DNA of 64,000 bases. Source: UBA7672 sp963718145 (GTDB lineage: Bacteria; Pseudomonadota; Alphaproteobacteria; Caulobacterales; Hyphomonadaceae). Positions 55,872-64,000 of this stretch are shown piece after piece. Each line of letters starts with the position of its first letter. Within the stretch, counting starts at the first letter, position 1. A model generated the notes under the pieces. That model did no database searches, had not been told where the DNA came from, and saw only the letters and a list, made by a program, of their open reading frames with translations. The DNA lies in the NCBI GenBank assembly GCA_963718145.1, contig CAVQYJ010000020.1, positions 496,001 through 560,000 of the forward strand, in the 5' to 3' direction. The translations under genes and the position numbers were made by a program.

Positions 55872-56423
55872 CTATGCTCTTGCCGGAACAAGCCAACTTT
55901 CATGTCCTTGGCCTCGATAAATCTTCTCGCCATCCAGGAACACAGTTCCGTCAGCGATACCCATTGTCAGGCGCGAGCGGATCGCGCGGCGGATGTCGAT
56001 CTCATAGCGCACAAGCTTCTTGTCAGGCGTCACTTCGCCCGCGAATTTCACCTCGCCAACGCCCAGCGCACGGCCCTTGCCGGGCGAGCCGGACCAGCCA
56101 AGCCAGAAGCCGACCAGCTGCCACATTGCATCGAGCCCGAGGCAACCCGGCATCACGGGATCCCCCGGAAAGTGGCATTTGAAGAACCAGAGATCGGGAT
56201 GGATATCGAGCTCCGCAACGAGATGGCCGCGTTTCGCCGCTCCCCCGTCGAGCGAGATCTCCGTGATGCGGTCCAGCATCAGCATGGGCGGGGTAGGAAG
56301 CTGGGCGTTGCCCGGCCCGAACAACTCCCCGCTGCCGCTCTTCAGCAGGTCCTCATAGGAATAGGAGGCCTGCGGCTTGTGCCAGGCATGGGGGGAATCG
56401 GTGGGCAGGGATGTGTCGGCCAT
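55872..56423 (-). CDS. fabA: 3-hydroxydecanoyl-ACP dehydratase/isomerase
   Basis: FabA makes the cis double bond of anaerobic unsaturated fatty acid synthesis. The hot-dog fold has the active His in FKCHFPGDPVMPGCLGLDAM with Asp/Glu in LGLDAMWQLVGF. The length is 183 residues. It precedes fabB in the usual order. Confidence 0.97.
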   Translation of the reverse strand: MADTSLPTDSPHAWHKPQASYSYEDLLKSGSGELFGPGNAQLPTPPMLMLDRITEISLDGGAAKRGHLVAELDIHPDLWFFKCHFPGDPVMPGCLGLDAMWQLVGFWLGWSGSPGKGRALGVGEVKFAGEVTPDKKLVRYEIDIRRAIRSRLTMGIADGTVFLDGEKIYRGQGHESWLVPARA

Positions 56424-56518
56424 TAACCTCTCCGCGGGAGAGGCGGGTTACCACCCGGGGCCGCGCGGCTCAAGCTGCGCGCGACACGTCATTCTCACAG
56501 CCTGTTGGCGGACAAGGA

Positions 56519-57091
56519 TTATTTCGGCGCCGGCAGCAGGTCCTGGGCGCCCCAGAGCTGGGATTTGAGCACATAGCCCTTGCGGCCCTCGGCCTCCACC
56601 CGGCACCAGGCAGAGGTGCAGGCCTCCAGCCGGACCACAGCTCCGATGCCAAAGCGCGCAAGTGCAGCAGACTTGCCGCCGGCATCCTGGCGGATTGCGC
56701 CGTCTTCCGTTGTGATGGCCGTGCGTTCCGCCGCCAGCATGCGGCGGTGCACCCAGACTTCATCGCCCTGCGGGTCGCGGATCTTCCGCCATTCCTGGCT
56801 TTCCCGGACGATGACCACGGGCAGTCCCAGGCGCGCATAGGTCCATGCGACAGGATAGTCCGGGCTGGGGCCGGCTCGGCCATTGACCTTGTCGTAGCGG
56901 AGGCTGGAATAGCGCGGCACGGGCAGGCCCGAGAAGTCGCTGACGCGGGCTTCCACGCCCTCGGCGGCGTAGGCCTTGAAGCTGCCCGGCGTGAGGGCGG
57001 CTTCCTGGGCGTGCGCGGCCGGACTGAGTGCGGCGCCGCAAATCTGCGCAAGAATGAGGAAAGTGATGAAACGGGCGCGGTTTTCACTCAC
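56519..57091 (-). CDS. Exported SH3-domain protein
   Basis: This protein has a signal peptide (cleavage after PAAHA) followed by a bacterial SH3-like domain, with repeated WRKIRDPQGDEVWVHR and GKSAALARFGIGAVV-type patterns in two halves. Such domains bind peptidoglycan or are inhibitors of periplasmic enzymes. It starts at GTG 57091. Confidence 0.85.
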   Translation of the reverse strand: MSENRARFITFLILAQICGAALSPAAHAQEAALTPGSFKAYAAEGVEARVSDFSGLPVPRYSSLRYDKVNGRAGPSPDYPVAWTYARLGLPVVIVRESQEWRKIRDPQGDEVWVHRRMLAAERTAITTEDGAIRQDAGGKSAALARFGIGAVVRLEACTSAWCRVEAEGRKGYVLKSQLWGAQDLLPAPK

Positions 57092-57373
57092 GGGATCGCT
57101 GCCCTCATGCTGGAGAGTTGGTCCGCCATCTCAACCACGCCACGGTGAAAGCGTGCTTAACTGGCAGGGGAAAATCGCGGCGAATCGCATGTCGTCATGC
57201 GCATGTGGCCGATGCGGCCCACAGGTGTTTCCCGTGTTGGCGGTTCACGGTTGGCCGGAACAGATCGCTTTGCTAGTACCGATATCGCCAGTACCGACGT
57301 GAATCGAGCCGACCACGGCGAGACGGGACCAACCCCGCGCGCCGCTCCCACAGGAACGCACCAAGGAATCCGT

Positions 57374-58360
57374 ATGTCCCGCTCGAAGGTGAAGGTCGTC
57401 GTGACCCGCCGGCTCCCGGAGCCGGTCGAGACGCGCATGAGCGAACTGTTTGACGTCGAGCTGAACGCCACCGACGCGCCGATGAGCGTCGAGCAGCTCT
57501 GCGACGCCGCCGGGCGCTGCGACGTGCTGGTCCCGACGGTGACGGACAGGATAGACGGGCGGGTTCTGGCGCGGGCCGGCGAGCGCCTGCGCCTGATCGC
57601 CCAGTTCGGCGTCGGGGTCGACAATATCGACGTCCAGTCCTGCGTCTCGCGCGGGATCACCGTGACCAACACGCCAGGCGTGCTGACGGAAGACACCGCC
57701 GACATGACGATGGCGCTGATCCTCGCCGCGCCGCGGCGCATCGTCGATGGCGTCAGCGCCATGCAGTCCGGCCAGTTCACGGGCTGGTCCCCCACCTGGA
57801 TGCTGGGCCGGCGCATCTACGGCAAGCGGCTGGGCATTGTCGGCATGGGGCGGATCGGCACGGCGGTCGCCCGTCGCGCCAAGGCGTTCGGCCTGCAGAT
57901 CCACTATCACAACCGCAAGCCCGTGCGTCCGCAGGTCGCGGAATCGCTTGAGGCGACCTATTGGGAAAGCCTCGACCAGATGCTGGCGCGCATGGACATC
58001 GTCTCGGTCAACTGCCCGCACACGCCCGCGACCTTCCACCTCCTGAGCGCCCGGCGCATCAAGCTGATGAAGCCGGATTCCTACCTGGTGAACACCTCCC
58101 GCGGCGAGGTGATCGACGAGGCGGCGATGATCCGCGCGCTGGAGCATGGCGAAATCGCCGGCGCAGGCCTCGACGTGTTCGAGAACGAGCCCAACGTGAA
58201 TCCCCGCCTCAAGGCGCTGCGCAACGTCGTGCTGCTGCCGCACATGTCCTCGGCCACGATCGAGGGCAGGGTGGACATGGGCGAGAAGGTGATCATCAAC
58301 ATCAAGACCTTCGCCGACGGTCACAAGCCGCCGGACCGGGTAATCCCGGCAATGCTGTAG
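57374..58360 (+). CDS. D-2-hydroxyacid dehydrogenase (glyoxylate/hydroxypyruvate reductase type)
   Basis: This 328-residue NAD(P)-dependent enzyme has the dinucleotide motif GIVGMGRIGTAVARRAKAFG, catalytic Arg in GVGVDNIDVQ and VNTSRGEVIDE, Glu in AGLDVFENEP, and His in LPHMSSAT. Closest families are D-glycerate dehydrogenase and glyoxylate reductase. ATG 57374 with AAGGA before it. Confidence 0.93.
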   Translation: MSRSKVKVVVTRRLPEPVETRMSELFDVELNATDAPMSVEQLCDAAGRCDVLVPTVTDRIDGRVLARAGERLRLIAQFGVGVDNIDVQSCVSRGITVTNTPGVLTEDTADMTMALILAAPRRIVDGVSAMQSGQFTGWSPTWMLGRRIYGKRLGIVGMGRIGTAVARRAKAFGLQIHYHNRKPVRPQVAESLEATYWESLDQMLARMDIVSVNCPHTPATFHLLSARRIKLMKPDSYLVNTSRGEVIDEAAMIRALEHGEIAGAGLDVFENEPNVNPRLKALRNVVLLPHMSSATIEGRVDMGEKVIINIKTFADGHKPPDRVIPAML

Positions 58361-58389
58361 AAAGTCGGGACGGACGTGAGGAGGGACGG

Positions 58390-58815
58390 ATGAAACGCCA
58401 GCTTGTTGCGATGGTGATGGCTGCAGTCGCAATGCTGTCGGCCTGCGAGACCGCAGAGGGCTATCGCCAGCAGATGTCGACCTGGCAGGGCCGCACGGGC
58501 GACGACCTGGTCATCCGCTGGGGTCCTCCCCAGCAGAGACAGTCCCTGTCGGATGGCCGCGAGGTGTGGGTCTACGACAAGATCACCGAAACACGGCAGG
58601 AAGCCTATTACCGCGACGAGACGCGCAATGTGACGCGGACCTTCACCGACAAGGACGGCAAGCAGAAGACCGAAACCATCGAGGAGACCTTCCCCGTGCT
58701 GCAGCCGGCCCGCACCATCCGGACCTCCTGCCAGACGCGTTTTGTCCTCGCGGCCCAGCGCGTCCAGGAAGTGACCTTCGAGGGCGATGCCTGCGTCGCG
58801 GAAGAGCGGAACTAG
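58390..58815 (+). CDS. Small lipoprotein of unknown function
   Basis: This 141-residue protein has a lipobox (VAMLSACETA). The mature part, with LVIRWGPPQQRQSLSDGREVWVYDK, resembles the short SmpA/OmlA-like (BamE-like) GxP...G...W pattern, but the match is weak. It is 29 bases after the dehydrogenase gene and probably cotranscribed. Confidence 0.7.
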   Translation: MKRQLVAMVMAAVAMLSACETAEGYRQQMSTWQGRTGDDLVIRWGPPQQRQSLSDGREVWVYDKITETRQEAYYRDETRNVTRTFTDKDGKQKTETIEETFPVLQPARTIRTSCQTRFVLAAQRVQEVTFEGDACVAEERN

Positions 58816-58838
58816 CGAATCGAAAGCCTGCCCGCGCA

Positions 58839-58862
58839 AGGCGCGCTACGGGCGCCTGTTTT
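58839..58862 (+). terminator. Probable terminator after the small lipoprotein
   Basis: AGGCGC pairs with GCGCCT around a 7-base loop and is followed by GTTTT. The stem is short and the T-run short. Confidence 0.5.
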
Positions 58863-58929
58863 CCAGTCTGCGATTTCGCTTGAAAGGCGAGGCGGGGCAG
58901 CGTCTTCTGGCTGCCCTGGGAGAGACGCC

Positions 58930-59829
58930 ATGAAGCTTGCCGCGATTCTTGTTGCGGGTGCGTGCCTCGTCGCTGCGCCGGCCATCACACAGCCAGTCTG
59001 GGCTCAGCAGACCCCGCCTGCGCCCCGTGTTGTCGATCTCGGCTCGGGCATCAGCATGATCATGGGACAGGGCGGGAATATCGGCGTGTCGGCCGGCCCC
59101 GACGGCGCCTTCGTGATCGACGACCAGTACCAGAACTCCGCCCCGGCCAATCTCGCCAAGATCAAGGAATTGTCGGGCGGCGCGCCGCGCTATCTGGTGA
59201 ACACGCACTGGCATGCCGACCATGCGGGCGGCAACGTCGCGTTTGGTCAGGCCGGCGCGATGATCTTCGCGCACGACAATGTCCGCAAGCGATTGAGCGG
59301 CGCGACGCCCTCTTCCTTCGGCGGCCAGGCCTACAAGCCGGCCGAGCCGGTCGGCTGGCCGGTGGTGACGTTCACGGAGGGCGTCGACTTCTTCCTCAAT
59401 GGCGAGACGATCCGCGTGTTCAAGGTGCAGGCCTCGCACACGGACGGGGATTCCATGGTGTGGTTCCGCGAGCCGGACATCCTTCACATGGGCGACGTGT
59501 TCTTCAACGGCATGTTCCCGGTGATCGATGTGGGCTCCGGCGGATCGGTGAAAGGCTATCTCGCGGCGATGCAGGCGGCGCATGCGCAGGTCGGCGAGAC
59601 GACGAAAATCATTCCCGGCCATGGCGAGGTCGGCAACAAGGCGGCGCTGAAGAAGCAGATCGACATGCTCGACGGCGCCATCAAGGCGGTCGAGGCGCGC
59701 ATCAAGGCCGGCGACACGCTGCAGCAGGCGATCGCGAGGAAGCCGCTCAAGCCCTGGTCAACCTTTGCCTGGAGCTTCATCGGCGAGGACGCTTTCGTCA
59801 CCACGCTCTACAACGGTCTCAAGAAGTAA
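58930..59829 (+). CDS. Secreted metallo-beta-lactamase-fold hydrolase
   Basis: This 299-residue exported enzyme has a signal peptide (cleavage near PVWAQQ). Zinc ligands are in NTHWHADHAGGN (HxHxDH), VQASHTDGDS (third-shell His), HMGDVFFNG (bridging Asp) and IIPGHGEVGN (last His). It is therefore an intact dinuclear hydrolase. The substrate is unknown; it is not a typical B1-B3 lactamase. It is the first of a tandem pair. Confidence 0.92.
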   Translation: MKLAAILVAGACLVAAPAITQPVWAQQTPPAPRVVDLGSGISMIMGQGGNIGVSAGPDGAFVIDDQYQNSAPANLAKIKELSGGAPRYLVNTHWHADHAGGNVAFGQAGAMIFAHDNVRKRLSGATPSSFGGQAYKPAEPVGWPVVTFTEGVDFFLNGETIRVFKVQASHTDGDSMVWFREPDILHMGDVFFNGMFPVIDVGSGGSVKGYLAAMQAAHAQVGETTKIIPGHGEVGNKAALKKQIDMLDGAIKAVEARIKAGDTLQQAIARKPLKPWSTFAWSFIGEDAFVTTLYNGLKK

Positions 59830-59839
59830 GGGGACGCCC

Positions 59840-60842
59840 ATGTACAAGTCCGTTTCGACGATTGCCCTCGTGCTGGCGCTCGGCGCCTGCGCCACGACGG
59901 CGCCGCCGGCGCCCAGCGCGCCGCCTGTTGCGTCTGCTGCTCCAGCCGCGCCTGCGGCGCCTGCTGCCGCAGCACCCCCCGCCGCTCCAGCCGCGCCAGC
60001 GCCCAACACGCAGGCAGTGAGCCGCGTGATCGACCTGGGCCAGAATGTCTCGATGCTGATGGGGCAGGGCGGCAATCTCGGCCTGCTGGTCGGCCCCGAC
60101 GGCGTCTTCATGATCGACGACCAGTACGCCACCAACGCCATCGCCAACCTCGCCAAGATCGAGGAAGTCGCGAAGGGCAAGCCGAAATTCCTGGTCAACA
60201 CGCACTGGCACGGCGATCATGCCGGCGGCAACGAAGTCTTCGCGCAAGGCTGGCGCGACCGTCTTCGCCAGCGACAATGCCCGCAAGCGCCTGTCAGGCG
60301 AGGTCAAGTCAGTCAGCCGCACGGGCGCTGTGACGCCGCCGTCTCCTAAGGAGGCGTGGCCCGTGGTGACGTTCACCTCCGGCATCGACTTCCATCTCAA
60401 CGGCCAGACGATCCGCGCCATCCGCGCGCCCATGCCTGCCCACACCGATGGCGACGTCTTCGTCTACTTCGTCGAGGCCGACGTGCTGCACCTTGGCGAT
60501 ACCTACATGAAGGACCGCTATCCCTTCGTCGACACCGGCTCGGGCGGCACGCAGGCCGGCTTCATCGCCGCGATCAAGCGTGCGCTGGAGATCGCCAAGC
60601 CCACCACCAAGATCATCCCCGGCCATGGCGACCTTGCCACCCGCGCCGATCTCCAGGCCGCCCTCGCCATGCACGAAGGCGCCCGCGCGGCGGTCGAGGC
60701 CCAGATCAAGGCGGGCAAGACGCTGGAGCAGACGGTCGCCGCCAAACCCCTGGCGCAGTGGACCCCCCGCTTCGGCGGCGCCGGCGGCTTCATCACCGAC
60801 GACGTCTACACCACCGTGATCTACAACGAACTGAAAAAATAG
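59840..60842 (+). CDS. Second secreted MBL-fold hydrolase, frameshifted
   Basis: This is a tandem paralogue of the 58930 protein, with a lipobox (LALGACATT) and an Ala/Pro-rich linker. NTHWHGDHAGGNEVFAQ reads in the first frame, after which the frame is lost; the rest (AGATVFASDNARKRLSG, MPAHTDGD, HLGDTYMKD, IIPGHGDL) continues one frame over. Removing one base of the AA in GCGCAAGGC near 60245 restores AQAGATVF. The restored protein has about 333 residues and a full zinc set. Confidence 0.9.
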
Positions 60843-60864
60843 CTTTTCGAGGCTCCGGGGGAGC

Positions 60865-62910
60865 ATGACGGGTTTTCTTCGATCGATCCTCGCCGGCGTT
60901 GTCGCGTTGTCGTTTGTCGCCACGGCGTGGCCGCAGGAAACGTCGCCCGCGACTTCAGCCCCCGCGGCGCAGGAGCGGGTCGCAGCGGCTGTTCCCTCGA
61001 TCGAGGACTTCATGGCCGAAGCCTCCACGACGGAGGTCGCGCTTGCGCCAAGCGGCCGCTATGTGGCGACCGTGCGGGTCGAGGACGGCGTCAGCTATCT
61101 GACGGTACGGGACGTCAAGGAAATGGCGGCCAAACGCACCGCAATAAAGCTCGGAAACATACAGATTTACGGGCTCAAATGGCTGAACGACGACCGTATT
61201 CTCTTCTCTGCGGGCGCCAAGGACATCGGCGTCGACTACAAGCGCGGGCAGCTCGTGTTCACCGGCATGCCCGGCCTCTTTGTGATCAATCGCGACTTCA
61301 GCGGCCGTACGCTGTTCTTCGAGAACGACAAGAAGATCGTGACGAACAACATCTTCACGACGTCGGACATCACTTTGATCCCAAATCAGCCGGATCATTT
61401 CATTGTGCCTCTACGGATCGGCAGCGAACTCGATCTTGTGCGTGTCGACGCCCGCGACGGGACCTGGACGACGGTGGCCGAGGGCGCCCAGCAGACCATA
61501 GCGTGGTTCGTCGACCGCGAAGGCCAGCCGGCGATCCGGTTCGACGCCAACCGGCGCCGCACCGAGGTGCGCGTCTTGACGCCGGAGTCTCGCGCCAACG
61601 GCCATGTACGTTGGAAGCAGGCCTTTGTCGTTCGCTTCAATCGGGACAGGAACAAGGAACGGATTGACGACTTCACGCCGATTGCACCGGGACCTACGCC
61701 CAACCTCTACTACGTGATGGGACGGCCCAATGGCGCCGACCGCATCGGCATCCACCTCTACGATGTGGAAACGCAGCAATACACTTCCGAAGTATTCACT
61801 CCTTCGAAGGTCGATGTCGAAAGCGCGCTGGTCGATCCCGACACAGGCGACTATCTCGGCGCCGCTTACTGGAACGACAAGCTGGAGATGACGTTCTCCG
61901 ACAAGAAGATGCAGGCCCACTTCAACGGTCTCAGCAAATACTTTGGGGGCGAGCGCAGCGTCTTCTTCCTCGACTCGAGCCGCGACCACAACACCTGGAT
62001 CATCGCCACCACCGGTCCCCGCGATCCGGGTTCCTACTACGTCTATGACATGGCTGTGGCGAAGGCCGAACAGCTCGGCATGACAAACATACGCCTTTAC
62101 GAATCGCAACTCGGCAAGGCCGCATCGCTCACGTGGAAAGCGCGCGACGGCCTCGATATCAGCGGCTATCTCACCCTTCCGCCCGGCCTCCCCGATGGGA
62201 AGAAGCCGCCGCTCATCGTCTATGTCCATGGCGGGCCCGAGGTGCGCGACACCGAGGCCTATGATCTCACCGTGCAGTACCTCGCGACGCGCGGCTATGC
62301 CGTATTCCAGCCGAACTTCCGCGGCTCGTCGGGATACGGCAAAGCCTTCGCGGAGGCGGGTCGGCGTCAGTTCGGCAAGGCGATGCAGACCGATGTGGTC
62401 GATGGCGTAAAACACGTCGTCGGGCAAGGCATGGTCGATAGCGGTCGGATCTGCATCATGGGCGCCTCGTATGGGGGCTATGCCGCGCTCATGGGCGTGG
62501 TGCAGCAGCCCGATCTCTACCGTTGCGCAGTCGCGGTGTCCGGGCCGTCGGATCTCCACCGCCAGGTGCGCTGGGAGCGTCAGGAAGAAGGCGCCGACAG
62601 CGAGGCCTACAAATACTGGGTCGCGCAGATTGGCGACCCGGGCAAGGACAAGGCCGAGATGCAGGCGATATCGCCGATCAACAACATCGCCGCCATCAAG
62701 GTGCCGGTGCTGATCATGCACGGCAGGCTGGATGACACCGTGCCGTTCGAGCAGGCTGAACTGATGCACGAGGCGATGAAGAAAGCGGGCAAGAGCTCGA
62801 AGCTGGTGGAATTCGAAGGCGCGGGCCACGGTTTCGGCGGCGACGATCTCAAGGCCTATCTGCAGCAGATCGAGTCATTCTTCGCCCAGCACCTGCCCGT
62901 TCAGCCCTGA
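60865..62910 (+). CDS. Secreted S9 family prolyl oligopeptidase
   Basis: This 681-residue protein has a signal peptide (cleavage near ATAWPQ). The N-terminal part is a beta-propeller-like domain to residue 400. The C-terminal alpha/beta hydrolase has the nucleophile Ser535 in GASYGGYAAL, Asp623/624 in HGRLDDTVPF and His655 in GAGHGF. It probably removes dipeptides or cleaves short peptides in the periplasm. It follows the MBL pair by 23 bases, which suggests one operon. Confidence 0.93.
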   Translation: MTGFLRSILAGVVALSFVATAWPQETSPATSAPAAQERVAAAVPSIEDFMAEASTTEVALAPSGRYVATVRVEDGVSYLTVRDVKEMAAKRTAIKLGNIQIYGLKWLNDDRILFSAGAKDIGVDYKRGQLVFTGMPGLFVINRDFSGRTLFFENDKKIVTNNIFTTSDITLIPNQPDHFIVPLRIGSELDLVRVDARDGTWTTVAEGAQQTIAWFVDREGQPAIRFDANRRRTEVRVLTPESRANGHVRWKQAFVVRFNRDRNKERIDDFTPIAPGPTPNLYYVMGRPNGADRIGIHLYDVETQQYTSEVFTPSKVDVESALVDPDTGDYLGAAYWNDKLEMTFSDKKMQAHFNGLSKYFGGERSVFFLDSSRDHNTWIIATTGPRDPGSYYVYDMAVAKAEQLGMTNIRLYESQLGKAASLTWKARDGLDISGYLTLPPGLPDGKKPPLIVYVHGGPEVRDTEAYDLTVQYLATRGYAVFQPNFRGSSGYGKAFAEAGRRQFGKAMQTDVVDGVKHVVGQGMVDSGRICIMGASYGGYAALMGVVQQPDLYRCAVAVSGPSDLHRQVRWERQEEGADSEAYKYWVAQIGDPGKDKAEMQAISPINNIAAIKVPVLIMHGRLDDTVPFEQAELMHEAMKKAGKSSKLVEFEGAGHGFGGDDLKAYLQQIESFFAQHLPVQP

Positions 62911-62920
62911 TGCTGCATCC

Positions 62921-64000
62921 CTAATCCTCCAGGATCGCGCTCTTCATCTGGGTGTCGCGCATGAAGATCGCGACGAGGAATGCGATGGCGCACATGACGC
63001 CGACATAGACGAAGAAGGCCTGCTCCACGCCATTGTCCTTGAACCACAGCGCCGCGTATTCCGCCGTGCCTCCGAACGCCGCGTTGGCGAGCGCATAGGG
63101 CAGGGCGACGCCAAGCGCTCGGACATGGGTGGGAAAGAGCTCCGCCTTGATGACCGCGCTGATCGACGTGTAGGCGCTCTGGACGAGAAGCGCGCCGAAC
63201 AGGATGGCGAAGGCGATCAACGGCGTGCTCGCTGCGCCGATGGCGGTGAAGACCGGATAGGCCATCAGCGCCCCGACGCCGAAGGCGAAGATCAGCATGC
63301 GCTTGCGCCCGATGATGTCCGACAGCCACCCCATCATCGGCTGGGCCAGCATGAAGCAGACCAGTGCGCCCGCATTGATCTCCGTCGCCTGCTCCCGGGT
63401 GAAGCCTGCCGTGTTGGCGAGATATTTCTGCATGTAGGTGGTGTAGGCGTAGAAGGAGAGCGATCCTGCGGCCGTAAGGCCCATGATCATCAGCGTCTCC
63501 TTCGGGTGCTTCAGGAAGAGCAGCCGTGATTGCGCGCGCTCGGCGCCCAGGGCTTTGGCCTTCTCGAAGGATTCCGATTCCTGCAAACCCAGGCGGATCC
63601 AGAACACCACGACCGCAAGCGCCGCGCCGACATAGAACGGAATGCGCCAGCCCCACGACTGCAGGTCGGCCGTATCCATGGTGCGCTGAAGCAGGATCAG
63701 GACGCCGAGGGCGAGCAGCTGGCCCATGATCAGCGTCACATAGTGGAAGCTCGACCAGAAGCCGCGTCGCGCCTTGCCGGCGACTTCCGAGAGATAGGTG
63801 GCGCTGGCGCCGTATTCGCCGCCGACGCTGAGCCCCTGCAGCAGGCGCGCCAGCAGCAGGATCACCGGCGCCGCCCCGCCAATGGCGGCATGGCCCGGCG
63901 TCAGCGCGATCACCAGCGAACCGAAGCACATCAGGGCGACGGAAACCGTCATCGCCGCGCGGCGACCGGCGCGGTCGGCGTAGAGGCCCATCAGCCACGC
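62921..64000 (-). CDS. MHS-family metabolite:proton symporter (MFS), 5' end outside window
   Basis: This C-terminal part of about 360 residues is a Major Facilitator protein of the metabolite:H+ symporter group (KgtP/ProP/CitA-like). The motif LMGLYADRAGRR and the later GWLSDIIGRKRML are the two cytoplasmic loop signatures, and RLLQGLSVGGEYGAS is family specific. About eight membrane helices lie in the window. The gene runs off the right edge. It is convergent with the S9 peptidase. The substrate is unknown. Confidence 0.92.
   Translation of the reverse strand, partial: AWLMGLYADRAGRRAAMTVSVALMCFGSLVIALTPGHAAIGGAAPVILLLARLLQGLSVGGEYGASATYLSEVAGKARRGFWSSFHYVTLIMGQLLALGVLILLQRTMDTADLQSWGWRIPFYVGAALAVVVFWIRLGLQESESFEKAKALGAERAQSRLLFLKHPKETLMIMGLTAAGSLSFYAYTTYMQKYLANTAGFTREQATEINAGALVCFMLAQPMMGWLSDIIGRKRMLIFAFGVGALMAYPVFTAIGAASTPLIAFAILFGALLVQSAYTSISAVIKAELFPTHVRALGVALPYALANAAFGGTAEYAALWFKDNGVEQAFFVYVGVMCAIAFLVAIFMRDTQMKSAILED

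Overview
This 64 kb window is GC-rich chromosomal DNA of an alphaproteobacterium. The order rpsT-dnaA-dnaN-recF-gyrB, the RegB/RegA pair next to senC, the split rimP-nusA-ylxR-infB cluster, FabA/FabB/FabI and the TonB receptor fit the Caulobacterales/Hyphomonadaceae side of the class. That placement is inference from gene content and order. No rRNA, tRNA, insertion sequence, phage gene or CRISPR array was seen.

Layout. 1-7 kb: the 3' part of mutM, a gene-free structured stretch, a PQQ dehydrogenase with a cytochrome c tail, an aldolase and a crotonase on the minus strand, a small exported protein, and a second crotonase. 7-14.3 kb: the replication block rpsT, dnaA, dnaN, recF, gyrB. 14.7-19.1 kb: a frameshifted TonB receptor followed by a TPR-aspartyl hydroxylase. 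19.1-24.4 kb: a YgjP-like peptidase, a large lipoprotein, and senC divergent from regB-regA (redox sensing). 24.5-34.5 kb: small exported proteins, a GNAT-like protein, rlmN, two related NTF2-like proteins around a Kelch lipoprotein, carbonic anhydrase, a TetR regulator, a TPR protein coupled to a haem lipoprotein, and a serine hydrolase. 34.5-40.6 kb: rimP-nusA-ylxR-infB behind a recognisable promoter and a leader hairpin. 40.6-49 kb: a block of accessory genes (DUF6351 protein, hydrolase, SPFH protein with a ribbon-helix-helix protein, repeat membrane protein, ada) that separates infB from rbfA. 49-57 kb: rbfA, udk, fabI, an AAA+ ATPase/TPR pair, then fabB and fabA. 57-64 kb: a D-2-hydroxyacid dehydrogenase, a tandem pair of secreted metallo-beta-lactamase-fold hydrolases, an S9 peptidase and the end of an MHS-family transporter.

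Three genes are broken by what looks like one inserted or missing base each: the TonB receptor near 17080, fabB near 55667 and the second MBL hydrolase near 60245. The PQQ dehydrogenase probably has a fourth such break near its 3' end. FabB is normally essential, so sequencing or assembly indels are the simplest explanation. Two genes, fabB and the haem lipoprotein, have no standard start codon where the protein should begin and may start at CTG.

The points most worth a second look are: DnaA, in which the box VII arginine finger and the sensor II arginine both look replaced; the structured 5' region near 1066-1460; a 30-bp palindrome between the SPFH operon and a divergent operon; the AAA+/TPR module inserted between fabI and fabB; and the fourfold repeat membrane protein. 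I found no clear, complete, wholly new system. These are the best candidates.
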